Made by a program: the position numbers and the translations under genes
Notes under the pieces: generated by a model
Seen by the model: only the letters and a program-made list of their open reading frames with translations
Databases searched by the model: none
Told to the model about the DNA's origin: nothing
Assembly: GCA_949825045.1 (NCBI GenBank)
Contig: OX463836.1
Location: 13,169,829 to 13,233,828 of the forward strand
DNA from: Argyresthia goedartella
Taxonomy: Eukaryota > Arthropoda > Insecta > Lepidoptera > Argyresthiidae
DNA length: 64,000 nucleotides
Reading direction: 5' to 3'
Shown: piece by piece, positions 41,441-53,218 of the stretch
How the letters are laid out: each line of letters opens with the position of its first letter
Numbering within the stretch: position 1 is the first letter of the stretch

Positions 41441-42265
41441 GCGGGCATCAGCTCGTGTGCTATACGGACTAAAAACAATCCCTTTGTGTTTACAGTTGTC
41501 TTCGTAAGAATTAACTGTGAGCCATGGGTATTATGTCACGGGCGCGACACGCGAGGGTTTTATAAGACTGAGACCTGAGTGTAGTGAGGTGTTCAAGCGT
41601 GCCCAAGACAAAAACAGCTTTATACCCGAGGAGTATACTCTACTTTTCTCGCCATTTTCGAGGCAAGAAAAAGCTGGACCCAGCCAAAGCCAGGTGACTT
41701 GCTTTACGTAATGTGGCATTGTCGAGTAGGTGGTGTGAAATTCAGTTTAAATACGAAACGGTCAAGTAACAAACACGGCACGGTTATTGCCTGTCAGCCC
41801 GGTTCCCCTGGACCCTCTGAGCCTCATAAGCAGAGTCTCCATACAACCAATTTTTCAACAAAATAAAATAAAATATTATATACAGCTAAGTATATTTTAC
41901 TATTTGCAAATAAACTGGTTTACTAGCTATTATGGGATATATAAGGTACATGTAAAACCTATTTAAACCTTCAACGTCAGAAGTCTGGTGCCTAACGAAA
42001 CGCTATATAAATTCCGAATAAAACTGGTTTTATTAATAAAATAAGCATGTAATATTCAAGGACAGCACGCCCATTACCGTCTTGTGGTCATTGGCCAATA
42101 CGTGGTCATAATTTCTGGGCATGACATTATTCAATGCGGAGCCTATACGAAAATGAAGATCAATGTATTTTGTTCGTAGTAGTTTTGTTAGTAGATTTGC
42201 AAAATAAAGTTCTGAACGAATAAGTTTGAAAGAAAGCAAGTTGCTTAGAATGAATAATAATATAA
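41441..42265. other. Spacer, nothing recognised
   Basis: A 65-codon plus frame (41517-41711) has no recognisable domain. The rest is AT-rich. Confidence 0.3.
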
Positions 42266-42269
42266 ATAA

Positions 42270-42672
42270 AACCGGTCAAGTGCGAGTCTAACTCGCGCAC
42301 GTAGGGTTCTGTACCACCGTACAAGGTAGGGATGGTGTGAAGTGAATAGTTTGGATTATACATAGCAAAATGTTGTTTACAAAGTTATTGGTGCGGCTAC
42401 TTTCAGACTCCATCCAGGTGCATTCATTAGTTTGTATGTGGTATTGAAAGAATTGTTGTATGGGAGCCCCCTTAAATATTAATTTTATTCTGTTTTTTAG
42501 TGTATGTTGTTATAGCGGCAACATAAATACATCATCTGTTTAAATGTCATTTGTATAACTTTCATGAGATACAGCCTGGTGACAGACCGACGGACGGACG
42601 GACGGACGGACGGACGGACATCGAAGGCTTAGTATAGGGTCCCGTTTGGCACCCTTCGGGTACGGAACCCTA
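42270..42672 (+). repeat. GTCAAGTGCGAGTC repeat, near full-length copy
   Basis: Begins CCGGTCAAGTGCGAGTCTAA, contains a body, then CTGGTGACAGAC, a GGAC microsatellite (42590-42619) and the tail GGGTCCCGTTTGGCACCC...GGGTACGGAACCCTAAAA. The same layout is at 53219-53629. Familiar as a dispersed retroposon of moth genomes from memory; exact name not certain. Confidence 0.8.
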
Positions 42673-42979
42673 AAATACCTCAGAAGGGTTCTAACATTTT
42701 TTATGAAGACTGGAATACATTTTTTTTTAATCTTGATATCTTCGGCCAGAGATGTCCATCGCTAGAGTAAATTATTGAAACACATCTGTGTTAATTTTGA
42801 ATTTCTAACACGATGTGCTTTGCGAGAAATCGGAGTTCAAAGTGCAAAATAGTGTTAATTGAATACACACATTTGTTTGTAAAATAATACACTATCGATC
42901 GACATCCGCTTCATCGCTGGCTGCAAGAAATCATGACTTTTCGACAGGTAGTATGCCAAAATTATAGACTTTTTTATAC

Positions 42980-43216
42980 TTTGGACACCCTTTACACACA
43001 TTGATCTAGTCCCATACTAGGATTCCCTGTACCTTGGGTACTAGATAATGATACACATACTTATATAGATAAATATTATACTTAGATAGATAAACAACCA
43101 TAACTAGGGTACAAACATACGTTCTCATCAAACAAATATTTGCCCCCACCGGGACTCGAACCCGGGACCCTTGGCTTCGTAGGCAGGGTCACTGCCGACT
43201 CGGCCATTCGGGTCGT
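42980..43216 (-). mobile_element. SINE S1, minus-strand copy
   Basis: Reverse complement of the family with intact A and B boxes (GGGACTCGAACC, CGACTCGGCCATTCGGGTCG). Confidence 0.88.
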
Positions 43217-43339
43217 CAAACGTTACATGCCATTTGATAACTCCTACCTGGGAAAGTGGGTTAGATAGATAAGATGAACTTACTAAGCTGAGTACCTATA
43301 TTATTTGTTAGAAAAGCTTAAAAATAAGAATTACTAACG

Positions 43340-43690
43340 TATACATATGTCTATCTACACACGTATCATAAACCCTCTTTACTGCGTCCAAACACCGCAC
43401 GTTACGACCAGCATAATGTAATACCACTTGGTAAAAACTCATTTCTTGTCTGAATATGATACGGTATGACCATAATTTATCAATTTTCGACAAATTATGA
43501 CATTCAAATTTCGAACGCCGACGCCCGACTGCGTGCCGCCCCTAGTTTTCTATGAAGTTAGCTGAACAAGCTAAACAAGTGCAGAGCAATCAATGCCACA
43601 ATGCCGGTCGGACATGCGGTCATAGATAAACTAGTGTATGTAACTGAGTGCATAATTAGGCATTATGTATTAGTCACACAAACAACTATT
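43340..43690. repeat. Family A copy 4
   Basis: Inverted with respect to copy 1: CTACACACGTATCATAAACC, GGTAAAAACTCATTTCTTG, TTCAAATTTCGAACGCCGAC, CACAATGCCGGTCGGACATG. Confidence 0.75.
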
Positions 43691-44095
43691 ATCGAAGCCA
43701 AGATCCAAATGGGTCTCCAAAGGTTAGATTTTGTAGATAAATGTAATTTGTACTTATTCTTCGTGATTTGTTGACGACCAAATGACCGTTTCCTTATTTT
43801 TTGTGAAGCTTAATTATGATTGTGTGGTATTCCTAATGACTGGCAGATGAGAAAACATAAAGTAATATGGCACGCAATAGATCAAGTCTGTATAGAACGA
43901 AGATATATCTAGTTTACGTATAATAAACATAAAAACATAAACATTTATCATATCGGCTTACGATTATGGTAGGCGTTGAGCTAGCGACCATCCGATGATG
44001 GTTCGTGCTCGTACCTGAAATTATTAAGTACACAACGCTTCTTATGACATACTCAGGTCCTTACTGATAATTTGGTTTGTAACATCCTTATAACG
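43691..44095. other. Spacer, nothing recognised
   Basis: AT-rich, no frames, no repeat matched. Confidence 0.3.
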
Positions 44096-44219
44096 ACGAC
44101 CCGAATGGCCGAGACGGCAGTGACCCTGCCCACGAAGCCAAGGGTCCCGGGTTCGAGTCCCGGTGGGGGCAAATTAGTTTGATGAGAACGGATGTTTGTA
44201 CCCTAGTCATGGTTGTTTA
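44096..44219 (+). mobile_element. SINE S1, 5' half, interrupted by an R1-like LINE
   Basis: A box, B box and body up to TAGTCATGGTTGTTTA, where the LINE begins. The missing half starts with the same 16 bases at 47364. Confidence 0.92.
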
Positions 44220-45050
44220 CCGAACTACGGACTACCGCGAAGGAGCTTAAGTTGGATGTCGTCCTTGTCCAGGAGCAATACAGAGGGACGCTAGACCTCG
44301 TGGAGTGCGGGGACCGCCCTATGGCTGGAATATATGTCCCCTCCAGCTCTATTGCCATCTGCGTGCTCCACCATTTATGCACCACGCACTGCACTGTCGC
44401 CCACGTCGTGGCGAAAGACATTGAGCTGCACGTAATCTCTGTCTACTGCCAATACGGACACGACATCGACGTCCATCTCGCTCACTTGGATAGAGTCATG
44501 GAAGCGCTCCATGGGACCAAGATAGTCGTGGGACCAACGTCGAGGGACAGCATTCGACTTTCAAGGGGCCTAACGGCGAGTCTAACATCGACCTGACTCT
44601 ATCAACGCGTGGAGTGCGAATAAATGAATGGGAAGTCCACGAGGCAAAAAGCCTAAGTGACCATCAGCTAATCACTTTCAGCATATTCGGAGACCGGGTC
44701 GAAAATCTGCACGAAAAGCCAGTTACAGAGCCTGCTGTGTTTAGGGACCGTGAGGTGGACTGGCCAAGATTTCAATCAGTGATTCATGAAAGAATGGGTA
44801 GACTGCAACTGAGGAAACCAGCGGCAGAATTGAGTGCTGACTTCACTCATGTAATAGAACAAACGGCGAATGAATGCCTGGGAACTAAAGGCTGCAAGAA
44901 TGATAGAGGATATGAAGAGCGACTGCGAAGAAGGCATAATAACCTTCGTAGAGCCTGGCAGAGTGTGCGAAAGAAGGGCGGATTGTTGGAAGAGATGAGA
45001 CGTAAGAATTTTCATGAGGCACGTACGAGCTACCGACAAGAGATGGTGGA
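44220..45050 (+). pseudogene. LINE-C endonuclease, truncated and frameshifted
   Basis: 44222-44596: ELKLDVVLVQEQYRG (catalytic Glu in QEQY), MAGIYVPSSSIAICVL and LHVISVYCQY. A frameshift near 44540 leads to 44614-45054, which starts INEWEVHEAKSLSDHQLITF; the SDH.LI box is the last catalytic motif of APE endonucleases. The rest is a charged linker to RT. Missing: the N-terminal strand and ORF1. Confidence 0.85.
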
Positions 45051-47072
45051 GTGACGGCGGAAAGCAGATTCCTAATGGAGATGGCTGAATCCGGCAACGA
45101 AGACCCATGGGGACGATCATATCGACTGGCCAGTGGGCGCCGGCGCCCACCGACTCACATTATTAGCGGCACTGAGCTTGCTACCGGCTTCGCCGGGGAC
45201 GTGCGGTCGGCTATGCAACAAATGCTCCGGGCACTTTGTCCTGATGACGATGAGCGCAACGACTCTATACACCACCGACAGATACGCTTATGTGCCGCCT
45301 GCACGCCTTCCGGCCCGGATGCCCCGCCGCTATCTCGTGATCGCCTGCAGGGTATAGTCAAGGCTCTGACTAACACGGCCTCCGGACTGGATGGTATCAC
45401 AGCTCGCATTCTGAAACATGTGTGGCATGCAGCAGCAGCAGAGATGACGTATGTATTTGATAAGTGTGTGAAAGAGGGAATATTTCCCAATCAGTGGAAG
45501 GATGGACGTCTGTTAGTCCTACCAAAGTGCAATGGCAAACCACTGACGGATCCTAAGGCCTACAGGCCGATCACCTTGCTCCCAGTCCTCGGTAAGATTC
45601 TTGAGCGAATTATGCTGGCCTGTGCCCCGCAAATATCGAGGGGAATTTTAGAATTCCAGCACGGCTTCTCTCCGGGTCGGTAGACTGTTACAGCCTTGAA
45701 TAGCATTATTAACGTTGCCAGGGACTCGAAAGCCAAGTATGTACAGGCGATTTTTCTGGATATCTCGGGGGCCTTTGGTAACGCCTGGTGGCCGATGATT
45801 TTGCTGAAAGCGAAACGTGGAGGCCTACCCCCTAACATCTATAAGATGTTAGTGGATTACTTCACTAACCGCCGCGTAGGGCTATTCATCGGTCCGCTGG
45901 TGGAATGGAAGGTCTCCACTATGGGGTGTCCTCAGGGATCCGTGGTGGGACCGACGCTCTGGAATGTGCTGATGGACGACCTGCTGCGATTGCCATTGCC
46001 TGCATGCACTATGCTCGTAGGCTACGCAGACGACGTGACTATCCTGATAGAGTCCAACTCTCGATCCTCCATCGAACGCTCGGCCTCTAGGGTGCTTGAA
46101 GGCGTCTCCGAATGGGGCGCCAGAAACCGCCTGAGCTTTTCTCCGGCAAAATCACACACTATGACGATCGAGGGTAGGTTCAAGCGCCCGCCAACGGTCA
46201 AGATGAGGGACGACTCTGTCAGGAGCGTCGTGCAAGCAAAAGTGCTGGGCATGGTTCTCGACGCCGGACTGTCGTTCGCTGCACATGCGTCATACATAGG
46301 CGAGCGCGCGGCAAATTGCTTCGGAAAAGTGTCGCGTGTATCCGCATCTAGTTGGGGTGTACGTTATCGTGCTCTGCGCATACTGTACACTGGCACCTAT
46401 ATCTCCACCGTGACGTATGCCGCGGCATGCTGGTATAGGCGAGCGTCCTTCCACACTGTACGTGCCTCACTTCTGAGGACACAGCGACCGGCTTTGGTGC
46501 TCTTGACCAAAGCTTATCGTTCATGCAGTACAGCGGCCCTACCGGTACTGGCAGGCGTGCTGCCGGCTGACCTGGAGCTCATCCGCGCCGGCCGTAGTCA
46601 TGAGGCGCGGGAAGGTTGCACTGAGACGGAGATCAGAGCGATAAAACGCCAAACTCTGGGGGAGGTCGTTGCACAATGGCAGGGACGCTGGATGAATGAG
46701 ACGAAAGGTCGAGAGCTATACCGTTTCTTTCCGGACGTGGCGGCTCGCCTCAAGGCCTCTTGGGTTGAGCCGGACTACCAAACTTCGCAGATATTGTCGG
46801 GACACGGGTGCTTCAGGAAGAGACTGCATGATATGACGTTATGCCCGATGAGTGTATGTGAGTGCGGCATAGAAGATGAAGATATGCATCATGCTCTTTG
46901 GGAATGTCCACTATACGACGACGAAGGGAAGAAAATGTTAGACGGAATCACTCGAGCGGATGAAGGACCAGTCTACTACGAGGACCTCGTCTCGTCAAAG
47001 GCGAACTTCCAACGGCTACACCAGTTTGCGCACGCGTGGCATAAAAAGAGATGTGGCTGGGAATTTGGATGA
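45051..47072 (+). pseudogene. LINE-C reverse transcriptase with C-terminal zinc motif
   Basis: A single frame interrupted only by TAG at 45681-45683. RT blocks: TASGLDGITARILK, WKDGRLLVLPKCNGK, AYRPITLLPVLGKILERIML, FQHGFSPGR, AIFLDISGAFGNAWW, STMGCPQGSVVGPTLWNVLM and YADDVTILIE with the catalytic pair at 46023-46034. The C-terminus has CECGIEDEDMHHALWECPLY, a C-x-C-x7-H-x4-C zinc motif characteristic of R1-type elements. The last 230 bp (46847-47072) are duplicated at 48745-48970. Apart from the one stop the domain looks intact, so the element is fairly young. Confidence 0.92.
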
Positions 47073-47363
47073 AACTTTAAATGACGTGCGGAATCGGCAC
47101 CGAGCTCACACCGTTTGTGTGTGTCACATCACCAGAAGGGTGCGACGCTGCTATCTTTTCCCCCGCGCCCCTGAATGGGGAGAGGCGGGAAGAGGACAGG
47201 CTGAGGGCACAGAGGGCCGGTCCAGCCATGTGGGGGACGCACAGAAATAGCTGCGGGTTACAATAGCTCCATGCAAATCTAACTCGTTGGTTTGCTCCCC
47301 CGCGTTTGCCTCATTATGACATGAAGTCGGAATGAGGTTGGGTGGAGGTGGGATATGTCCTGT

Positions 47364-47500
47364 TAGTCATGGTTGTTTATCGATCTAAGTATAATATTTA
47401 TCTATATAAGTATATGTATCGTTGTCTAGTACCCAAGATACAGGGAATCCTAGTTTGGGGCTAGATCAATGTGTGTATAAAAAGTGTCTAAGATATTATT
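47364..47500 (+). mobile_element. SINE S1, 3' half
   Basis: Continues the SINE begun at 44096: TAAGTATAATATTTATCTA, CCCAAGATACAGGGAATCC, ATCAATGTGTG, then an ATT-rich tail. Confidence 0.92.
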
Positions 47501-48744
47501 ATTATTAATCTCAGATGACAAAATGTTTGCGACTTGCTATTTCCTCGTAAAATGGAATAAAATATGGATGTTATTTGATGACTTTGAAGCTCTCGAAGAC
47601 ATCAATTTCCAAAAAAAACTCAATTCTTAATGGGCGGCCTCGAAATTTTCGAGAGAAGCCACATTTTTGCGTCTTTTCTGCTACTATTGTTCAGTTTTCG
47701 CCTAAAAAAAAGATATCACCGCATAGAGCACACAGCAGACTTGAGAGGTTACGAAAACAAAATACATTCGCGCGAAACAGAACAACACTGGATGGTTTGT
47801 TTGACAGTTTATTTTTTTTACTGTATGGCAAAGATTAATCAGCATACAGCGATCGGTTTCATGTATTTTTACATAATCACTACATATTGCTAGCTGAATA
47901 AATATAGAATGTGAAGCAAGATATGTGGCTAAATGATCCATTAAATTTTCGAAAAACACAGAAAATTGTGTTTACCGGTTAATTTCGCCTAATCTCAACA
48001 ATAGACCATAGACAAACCGTCTCTTATGTAAGTAGCCCCTTGTTGGGTGTGGCTTTGCACGGTGACAACGAATTCAAGTTACGCGATGGATGAGGTTCCC
48101 TCTATGCCGTTTTCACCAACCATACACTAACGTCCGCCTAACTATTTTCCACCTCGGGAGTGACAACTATTTTAAAATCTAGTTAAGTACTATGAAACTC
48201 ACGCTGCGCTCAGGATTCTACTTTAAAATCCTGAGCTTTGCTCGGGATTCAAATACCACTTTCGCCCTAAAGTAGTTGTTGACTTCCTTGGTAAAAAAGC
48301 TACTATTACACACTAAAAACGACAACAACAGAAAATAAAACATTTTCCAAGTTAATTGAGCGTGTTTTCCATAATTTACAACAGTCAAAGGTTAAACCAC
48401 ACAATAAGACTGACGTAGTTAAAATAAAGTAAGATAAAGATGTTTTTTCCAGTCCAATACAGCTGTCATGTGTAGCAGAAAATTGTGGAAAGAATAAAAT
48501 TCGTTGCCTAACCTTGTCTTCTCTGCCTTGTGATTTTTTGTAAGCGTTATTTTTAGACACATCACATGGTGTCACACCTTTTCCTACATGGGGTGGCAGA
48601 GAGATAACCTAGAAAGCAACGTCTTGAGAATGTTTTGATGCTCGATAGCACTACCCAGGGTACACGTTCCCGGTGGGATCCAAGTATTTGCCGCGGACGA
48701 CGTGAGCAACAGAACTATCTTAAGGCTTTTTTCTCACTGCTGTT
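47501..48744. other. Non-coding flank inside the duplicated unit
   Basis: About 1.2 kb with no convincing gene. It contains a complementary pair around ACTCACGCTGCGCTCAGGAT and ATCCTGAGCTTTGCTCGGGA (48198-48250). Confidence 0.5.
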
Positions 48745-48970
48745 GATGAGTGTATGTGAGTGCGGCATAGAAGATGAAGATATGCATCATGCTCTTTGGG
48801 AATGTCCACTATACGACGACGAAGGGAAGAAAATGTTAGACGGAATCACTCGAGCGGATGAAGGACCAGTCTACTACGAGGACCTCGTCTCGTCAAAGGC
48901 GAACTTCCAACGGCTACACCAGTTTGCGCACGCGTGGCATAAAAAGAGATGTGGCTGGGAATTTGGATGA
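48745..48970 (+). pseudogene. Duplicated C-terminus of LINE-C
   Basis: A second copy of the last 226 bp of the LINE-C frame including the zinc motif CECGIEDEDMHHALWEC, detached from the RT by the duplication junction. Confidence 0.93.
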
Positions 48971-49261
48971 AACTTTAAATGACGTGCGGAATCGGCACCG
49001 AGCTCACACCGTTTGTGTGCGTCACATCACCAGAAGGGTGCGACGCTGCTATCTTTTCCCCCGCGCCCCTGAATGGGGAGAGGCGGGAAGAGGACAGGCT
49101 GAGGGCACAGAGGGCCGGTCCAGCCATGTGGGGGACGCACAGAAATAGCTGCGGGTTACAATAGCTCCATGCAAATCTAACTCGTTGGTTTGCTCCCCCG
49201 CGTTTGCCTCATTATGACATGAAGTCGGAATGAGGTTGGGTGGAGGTGGGATATGTCCTGT

Positions 49262-49405
49262 TAGTCATGGTTGTTTATCGATCTAAGTATAATATTTATC
49301 TATATAAGTATATGTATCGTTGTCTAGTACCCAAGATACAGGGAATCCTAGTTTGGGGCTAGATCAATGTGTGTATAAAAAGTGTCTAAGATATTATTAT
49401 TATTA
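49262..49405 (+). mobile_element. SINE S1 3' half, duplicated copy
   Basis: Copy of 47364-47500 carried in the second tandem unit. Confidence 0.93.
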
Positions 49406-50642
49406 ATCTCAGATGACAAAATGTTTGCGACTTGCTATTTCCTCGTAAAATGGAATAAAATATGGATGTTATTTGATGACTTTGAAGCTCTCGAAGACAT
49501 CAATTTCCAAAAAAAACTCAATTCTTAATGGGCGGCCTCGAAATTTTCGAGAGAAGCCACATTTTTGCGTCTTTTCTGCTACTATTGTTCAGTTTTCGCC
49601 TAAAAAAAAGATATCACCGCATAGAGCACACAGCAGACTTGAGAGGTTACGAAAACAAAATACATTCGCGCGAAACAGAACAACACTGGATGGTTTGTTT
49701 GACAGTTTATTTTTTTTACTGTATGGCAAAGATTAATCAGCATACAGCGATCGGTTTCATGTATTTTTACATAATCACTACATATTGCTAGCTGAATAAA
49801 TATAGAATGTGAAGCAAGATATGTGGCTAAATGATCCATTAAATTTTCGAAAAACTCAGAAAATTGTGTTTACCGGTTAATTTCGCCTAATCTCAACAAT
49901 AGACCATAGACAAACCGTCTCTTATGTAAGTAGCCCCTTGTTGGGTGTGGCTTTGCACGGTGACAACGAATTCAAGTTACGCGATGGATGAGGTTCCCTC
50001 TATGCCGTTTTCACCAACCATACACTAACGTCCGCCTAACTATTTTCCACCTCGGGAGTGACAACTATTTTAAAATCTAGTTAAGTACTATGAAACTCAC
50101 GCTGCGCTCAGGATTCTACTTTAAAATCCTGAGCTTTGCTCGGGATTCAAATACCACTTTCGCCCTAAAGTAGTTGTTGACTTCCTTGGTAAAAAAGCTA
50201 CTATTACACACTAAAAACGACAACAACAGAAAATAAAACATTTTCCAAGTTAATTGAGCGTGTTTTCCATAATTTACAACAGTCAAAGGTTAAACCACAC
50301 AATAAGACTGACGTAGTTAAAATAAAGTAAGATAAAGATGTTTTTTCCAGTCCAATACAGCTGTCATGTGTAGCAGAAAATTGTGGAAAGAATAAAATTC
50401 GTTGCCTAACCTTGTCTTCTCTGCCTTGTGATTTTTTGTAAGCGTTATTTTTAGACACATCACATGGTGTCACACCTTTTCCTACATGGGGTGGCAGAGA
50501 GATAACCTAGAAAGCAACGTCTTGAGAATGTTTTGATGCTCGATAGCACTACCCAGGGTACACGTTCCCGGTGGGATCCAAGTATTTGCCGCGGACGACG
50601 TGAGCAACAGAACTATCTTAAGGCTTTTTTCTCACTGCTGTT

Positions 50643-51090
50643 GACAGTGAGCTCCGACTGACATGTTTCCATATTAAAATAAAGCCCATCAATGTCCCCG
50701 CCATGGGGCACAGGTCTTTACCAGGATTCCAGTAAGATTGAGCCATACCGACTGTCAGAAAGAAATGAAGGCTAACTTTGGAGCCGGGCTTGTAAACCCG
50801 TTTAAGCCTTTTTTGGCTTGATCGCTTTATTCACGGGTTTTCCCCACCCACAGGCAGAGGGTCATAAAGGTGGCACTTTGACCATGCTTTGACCGATTGC
50901 AGAGGTGTCACAACTAATAACAACTATGGCCACCGGATAACATCTTGACAGTTTAATTCGTTAGACAAACTAAGATTACAAAAGGAAATATGTCATTATT
51001 CGTAAGAGTCATTTGCATTGTCGTTTGACGCCATGTTATCGTAGGTTTTCTCTAGTTGTTATTCAGAATTCTAAAAAAATGTAATACACT
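50643..51090. other. Spacer after the tandem duplication
   Basis: No frames or repeats recognised. Presumably the original sequence that followed the unit before duplication. Confidence 0.35.
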
Positions 51091-51094
51091 GACA

Positions 51095-51308
51095 AGCAAT
51101 GAAAAAGTTCCACTCAAAAAATACAGACAAACACCTTAATATCTCCTAAGACATAGAACCAATATTACGTTTACAATATTTACGTTTTTAATTGGTAATA
51201 TTCTGATGCGCTGTTTAATGTATTTCAATATTGCAGACGGCGTCATTAAGCTAGCCTTTCCCGTTTAGGAGTAATTTGGTGCTATCTCACTGGAACTTTT
51301 TCATTGCT
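51095..51308. mobile_element. Small terminal-inverted-repeat element
   Basis: AGCAATGAAAAAGTTCCA at 51095-51112 is mirrored by TGGAACTTTTTCATTGCT at 51291-51308. No target duplication was resolved and no transposase is present; a mariner-derived MITE is a guess. Confidence 0.65.
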
Positions 51309-51480
51309 CGGGCTTAAAATGAAATAGTTTGCTTGTCGGCGGCGCTTATTTTTTTTTTTGGAGACTGACTACCGAATACGGCATTTGGCGCTCTCGAGAG
51401 CGATTAATATACTCTTATGCTATTCGAGTTTCAGTACCCGACTTGCGGTCCTGATAGGAGTTTTCGATGTGTAGTGATAG

Positions 51481-51690
51481 TAATAATAATAATACCTTGG
51501 ACCCTTTACACACATTGATCTAGCCCCAAACTAGATTCCCTGTAGTTTGGGTACTAGACAACGATACACATATTTATATAGATAAATATAATACTTAGAT
51601 AGATAAACAACCATGACTAGGGTACAAACATCCGTTCTCATCAAACAAATATTTGCCCCCACCGGGACTCGAACACGGGTCCCTTGGCTT
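51481..51690 (-). mobile_element. SINE S1, minus-strand copy
   Basis: Tail of AAT repeats at the left, then the body and B box (GGGACTCGAAC). The 5' end beyond GGCTTCGTG is lost. Confidence 0.85.
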
Positions 51691-51857
51691 CGTGTTCAGT
51701 GTGGCATATAAGCTAAGCACTTGCGGTTTGCACTCGCGAATTCAGTTCAACAGTGCTTTTTCGTGACAGGGTGGTGCTATATGATAGGATAGTCAAACAA
51801 GATAATAACCACATGGCGTCACGCATTTTCCTATACGTGGTGGCAGAGGCACGATTG

Positions 51858-52047
51858 TGCCAACCTCTGCGGCGCAGCGGTTGTGGCCCTGCCTACCATG
51901 CGAGAGGTCCCGGGTTCGACCTCGGCTGGGGGTATGAATAAATCCGCAGGTGTCAGATGTTGTTATGTGTGACGTCACTGTTTTTGGTTCCCACGACACA
52001 GGGTATCCTAGTGTGGGGCCAGAAGCAATGTTTATGTTTATGTGCCT
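51858..52047 (+). mobile_element. tRNA-derived SINE, family S2, copy 1
   Basis: A-box-like CGGCGCAGCGG, B-box-like GGGTTCGACCTC, then a body (GTGTGACGTCACTGTTTTTG, GGTTCCCACGA, GGGGCCAGAAGCAATG). A second copy is at 58782-58975. Confidence 0.8.
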
Positions 52048-52425
52048 ACGCGCAGGTTATTCAATTCTCCTTTTAGCGCGTGACACTATAACTTATAATT
52101 ACTAGTAAATACGGTTCCGATACTGATGGGACTATTTCTATTATTAAAATTAAAAAACATGTTTTCTTCCGATTAAGTAGGAAAAACCCATTTTTTCTAT
52201 ACAACTTACCTTTATACAGACCGACATAACTACAGACACGTGTAAAAAAACATGATTATTCCATTTATTACACACACATACACTTATTTGTAACGTTATT
52301 TATTACGTACAGAAAAAGAAATTACATAAAATTGCTTGATTGTTTGTTTCTTCATCCGTTCTGGTTAGAAATTAAGCTTTCATGGTTGTTATAGGCACTT
52401 GAGACACGGCAACTTTTAACTAACA
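52048..52425. other. Spacer, nothing recognised
   Basis: AT-rich, no frames, no repeat matched. Confidence 0.3.
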
Positions 52426-52469
52426 TTATAGTAGTGGTTTCGGATCGTACTTAGTTAGTTTATTTTTAT

Positions 52470-52801
52470 TATTTATAGCCATAATGGTGCCCCACTGCTG
52501 GGGCCCTATTTTGTTATGAAAAACGCAGCGACAGCATATCCATTGCTCCCAAGGGCGCAAAATGCCGTATTTGGCTTGTCGGTGGCGCCCATTTTGGAAA
52601 CTGACTACCAAATACGACATTTCGCGCCTTTGAGAGCGATCGATATGCTATGGCTATGCGTTTCCCATAAGATAATTGAGCTCCTGGGCAAGGGCCTCCT
52701 CCTCTTGAGTCCACACAACCCTGGACCTGGACAAGTAGAAACTTGTCAAGGCCGTCTCGCCATCTCGGTTTAGGCCTGCCTGCCCATACGCCGGTAGCCA
52801 T
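52470..52801 (-). pseudogene. C-terminal remnant of an RTE-like LINE protein and its 3' UTR
   Basis: The minus strand begins ATGVWAGRPKPRWRDGLDKF, the GRP..RW.D signature found near the end of many RTE-type RT proteins. It then degenerates. The 3' side contains GGGCCCCAGCAGTGGGGCAC (about 52484-52504), a stretch often seen at the end of such LINEs, as I remember. A related fragment (GACTGACTACCGAATACGGC) lies at 51361-51385. Confidence 0.5.
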
Positions 52802-52899
52802 CTTGTGGCACCCATTCAGTGGCAGTTTTTACCCAAAATGTACATATTGTAGGATTAAAATAGCAACATTTTAAATAAATAAATAATAAATATTAGAGG

Positions 52900-53145
52900 A
52901 TTTGTTTATAATTGACACACATCGAACTAGGCCATACTAAGCTCACCAAATCTTGAGTTATGGGTACTAGACGGCGATATATTTAATAGAGATAAATACT
53001 TATGCTTATACATAGACAACAGCCAATAATAAGAAAGAAATATTCATGCTCATCTCACAAATATTTGCCCTTACCGGGATTCGAACCCAGGACCGTCAAC
53101 TTCGTAGGCAGGGTCACTACCCGCTAGGCTAAACCGTCGTCGGTT
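52900..53145 (-). mobile_element. SINE S1, old divergent minus-strand copy
   Basis: Same order of motifs with many substitutions: GGGATTCGAACCCAGGACC, GTAGGCAGGGTCACTACCC, TTATGGGTACTAGACGGCG. Confidence 0.75.
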
Positions 53146-53218
53146 CTAATTTGTTGAAATTAAAACTTACTGATGAAAAATTAAGTTGATGATGATCCAT
53201 ATAAGCAGGAATAGTAAA

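Larger units (their letters stand above)
44220..47363 (+). mobile_element. R1-like LINE (LINE-C) inserted in a SINE
   Basis: A plus-strand non-LTR element bounded by the 16-bp target duplication TAGTCATGGTTGTTTA (44204-44219 and 47364-47379). It starts inside the endonuclease, so it is 5'-truncated, and ends without an obvious A-tail. RT and C-terminal zinc motif are R1-clade-like. Confidence 0.9.
46847..50642. repeat. Tandem duplication, 1,898-bp unit, two copies
   Basis: 46847-48744 and 48745-50642 are head-to-tail copies with two substitutions that I found (T47122/C49020 and A47958/T49856). The junction shares GA with both ends (2-bp microhomology). The unit contains the LINE-C 3' end, the 3' half of the SINE and about 1.2 kb of flanking DNA. 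Apparent open frames in the second copy are repeats of those in the first. Confidence 0.97.

Noticed and set aside
48858..50473. Additional small genes in the second tandem unit
   Set aside because: Exact copies of non-coding frames in the first unit.
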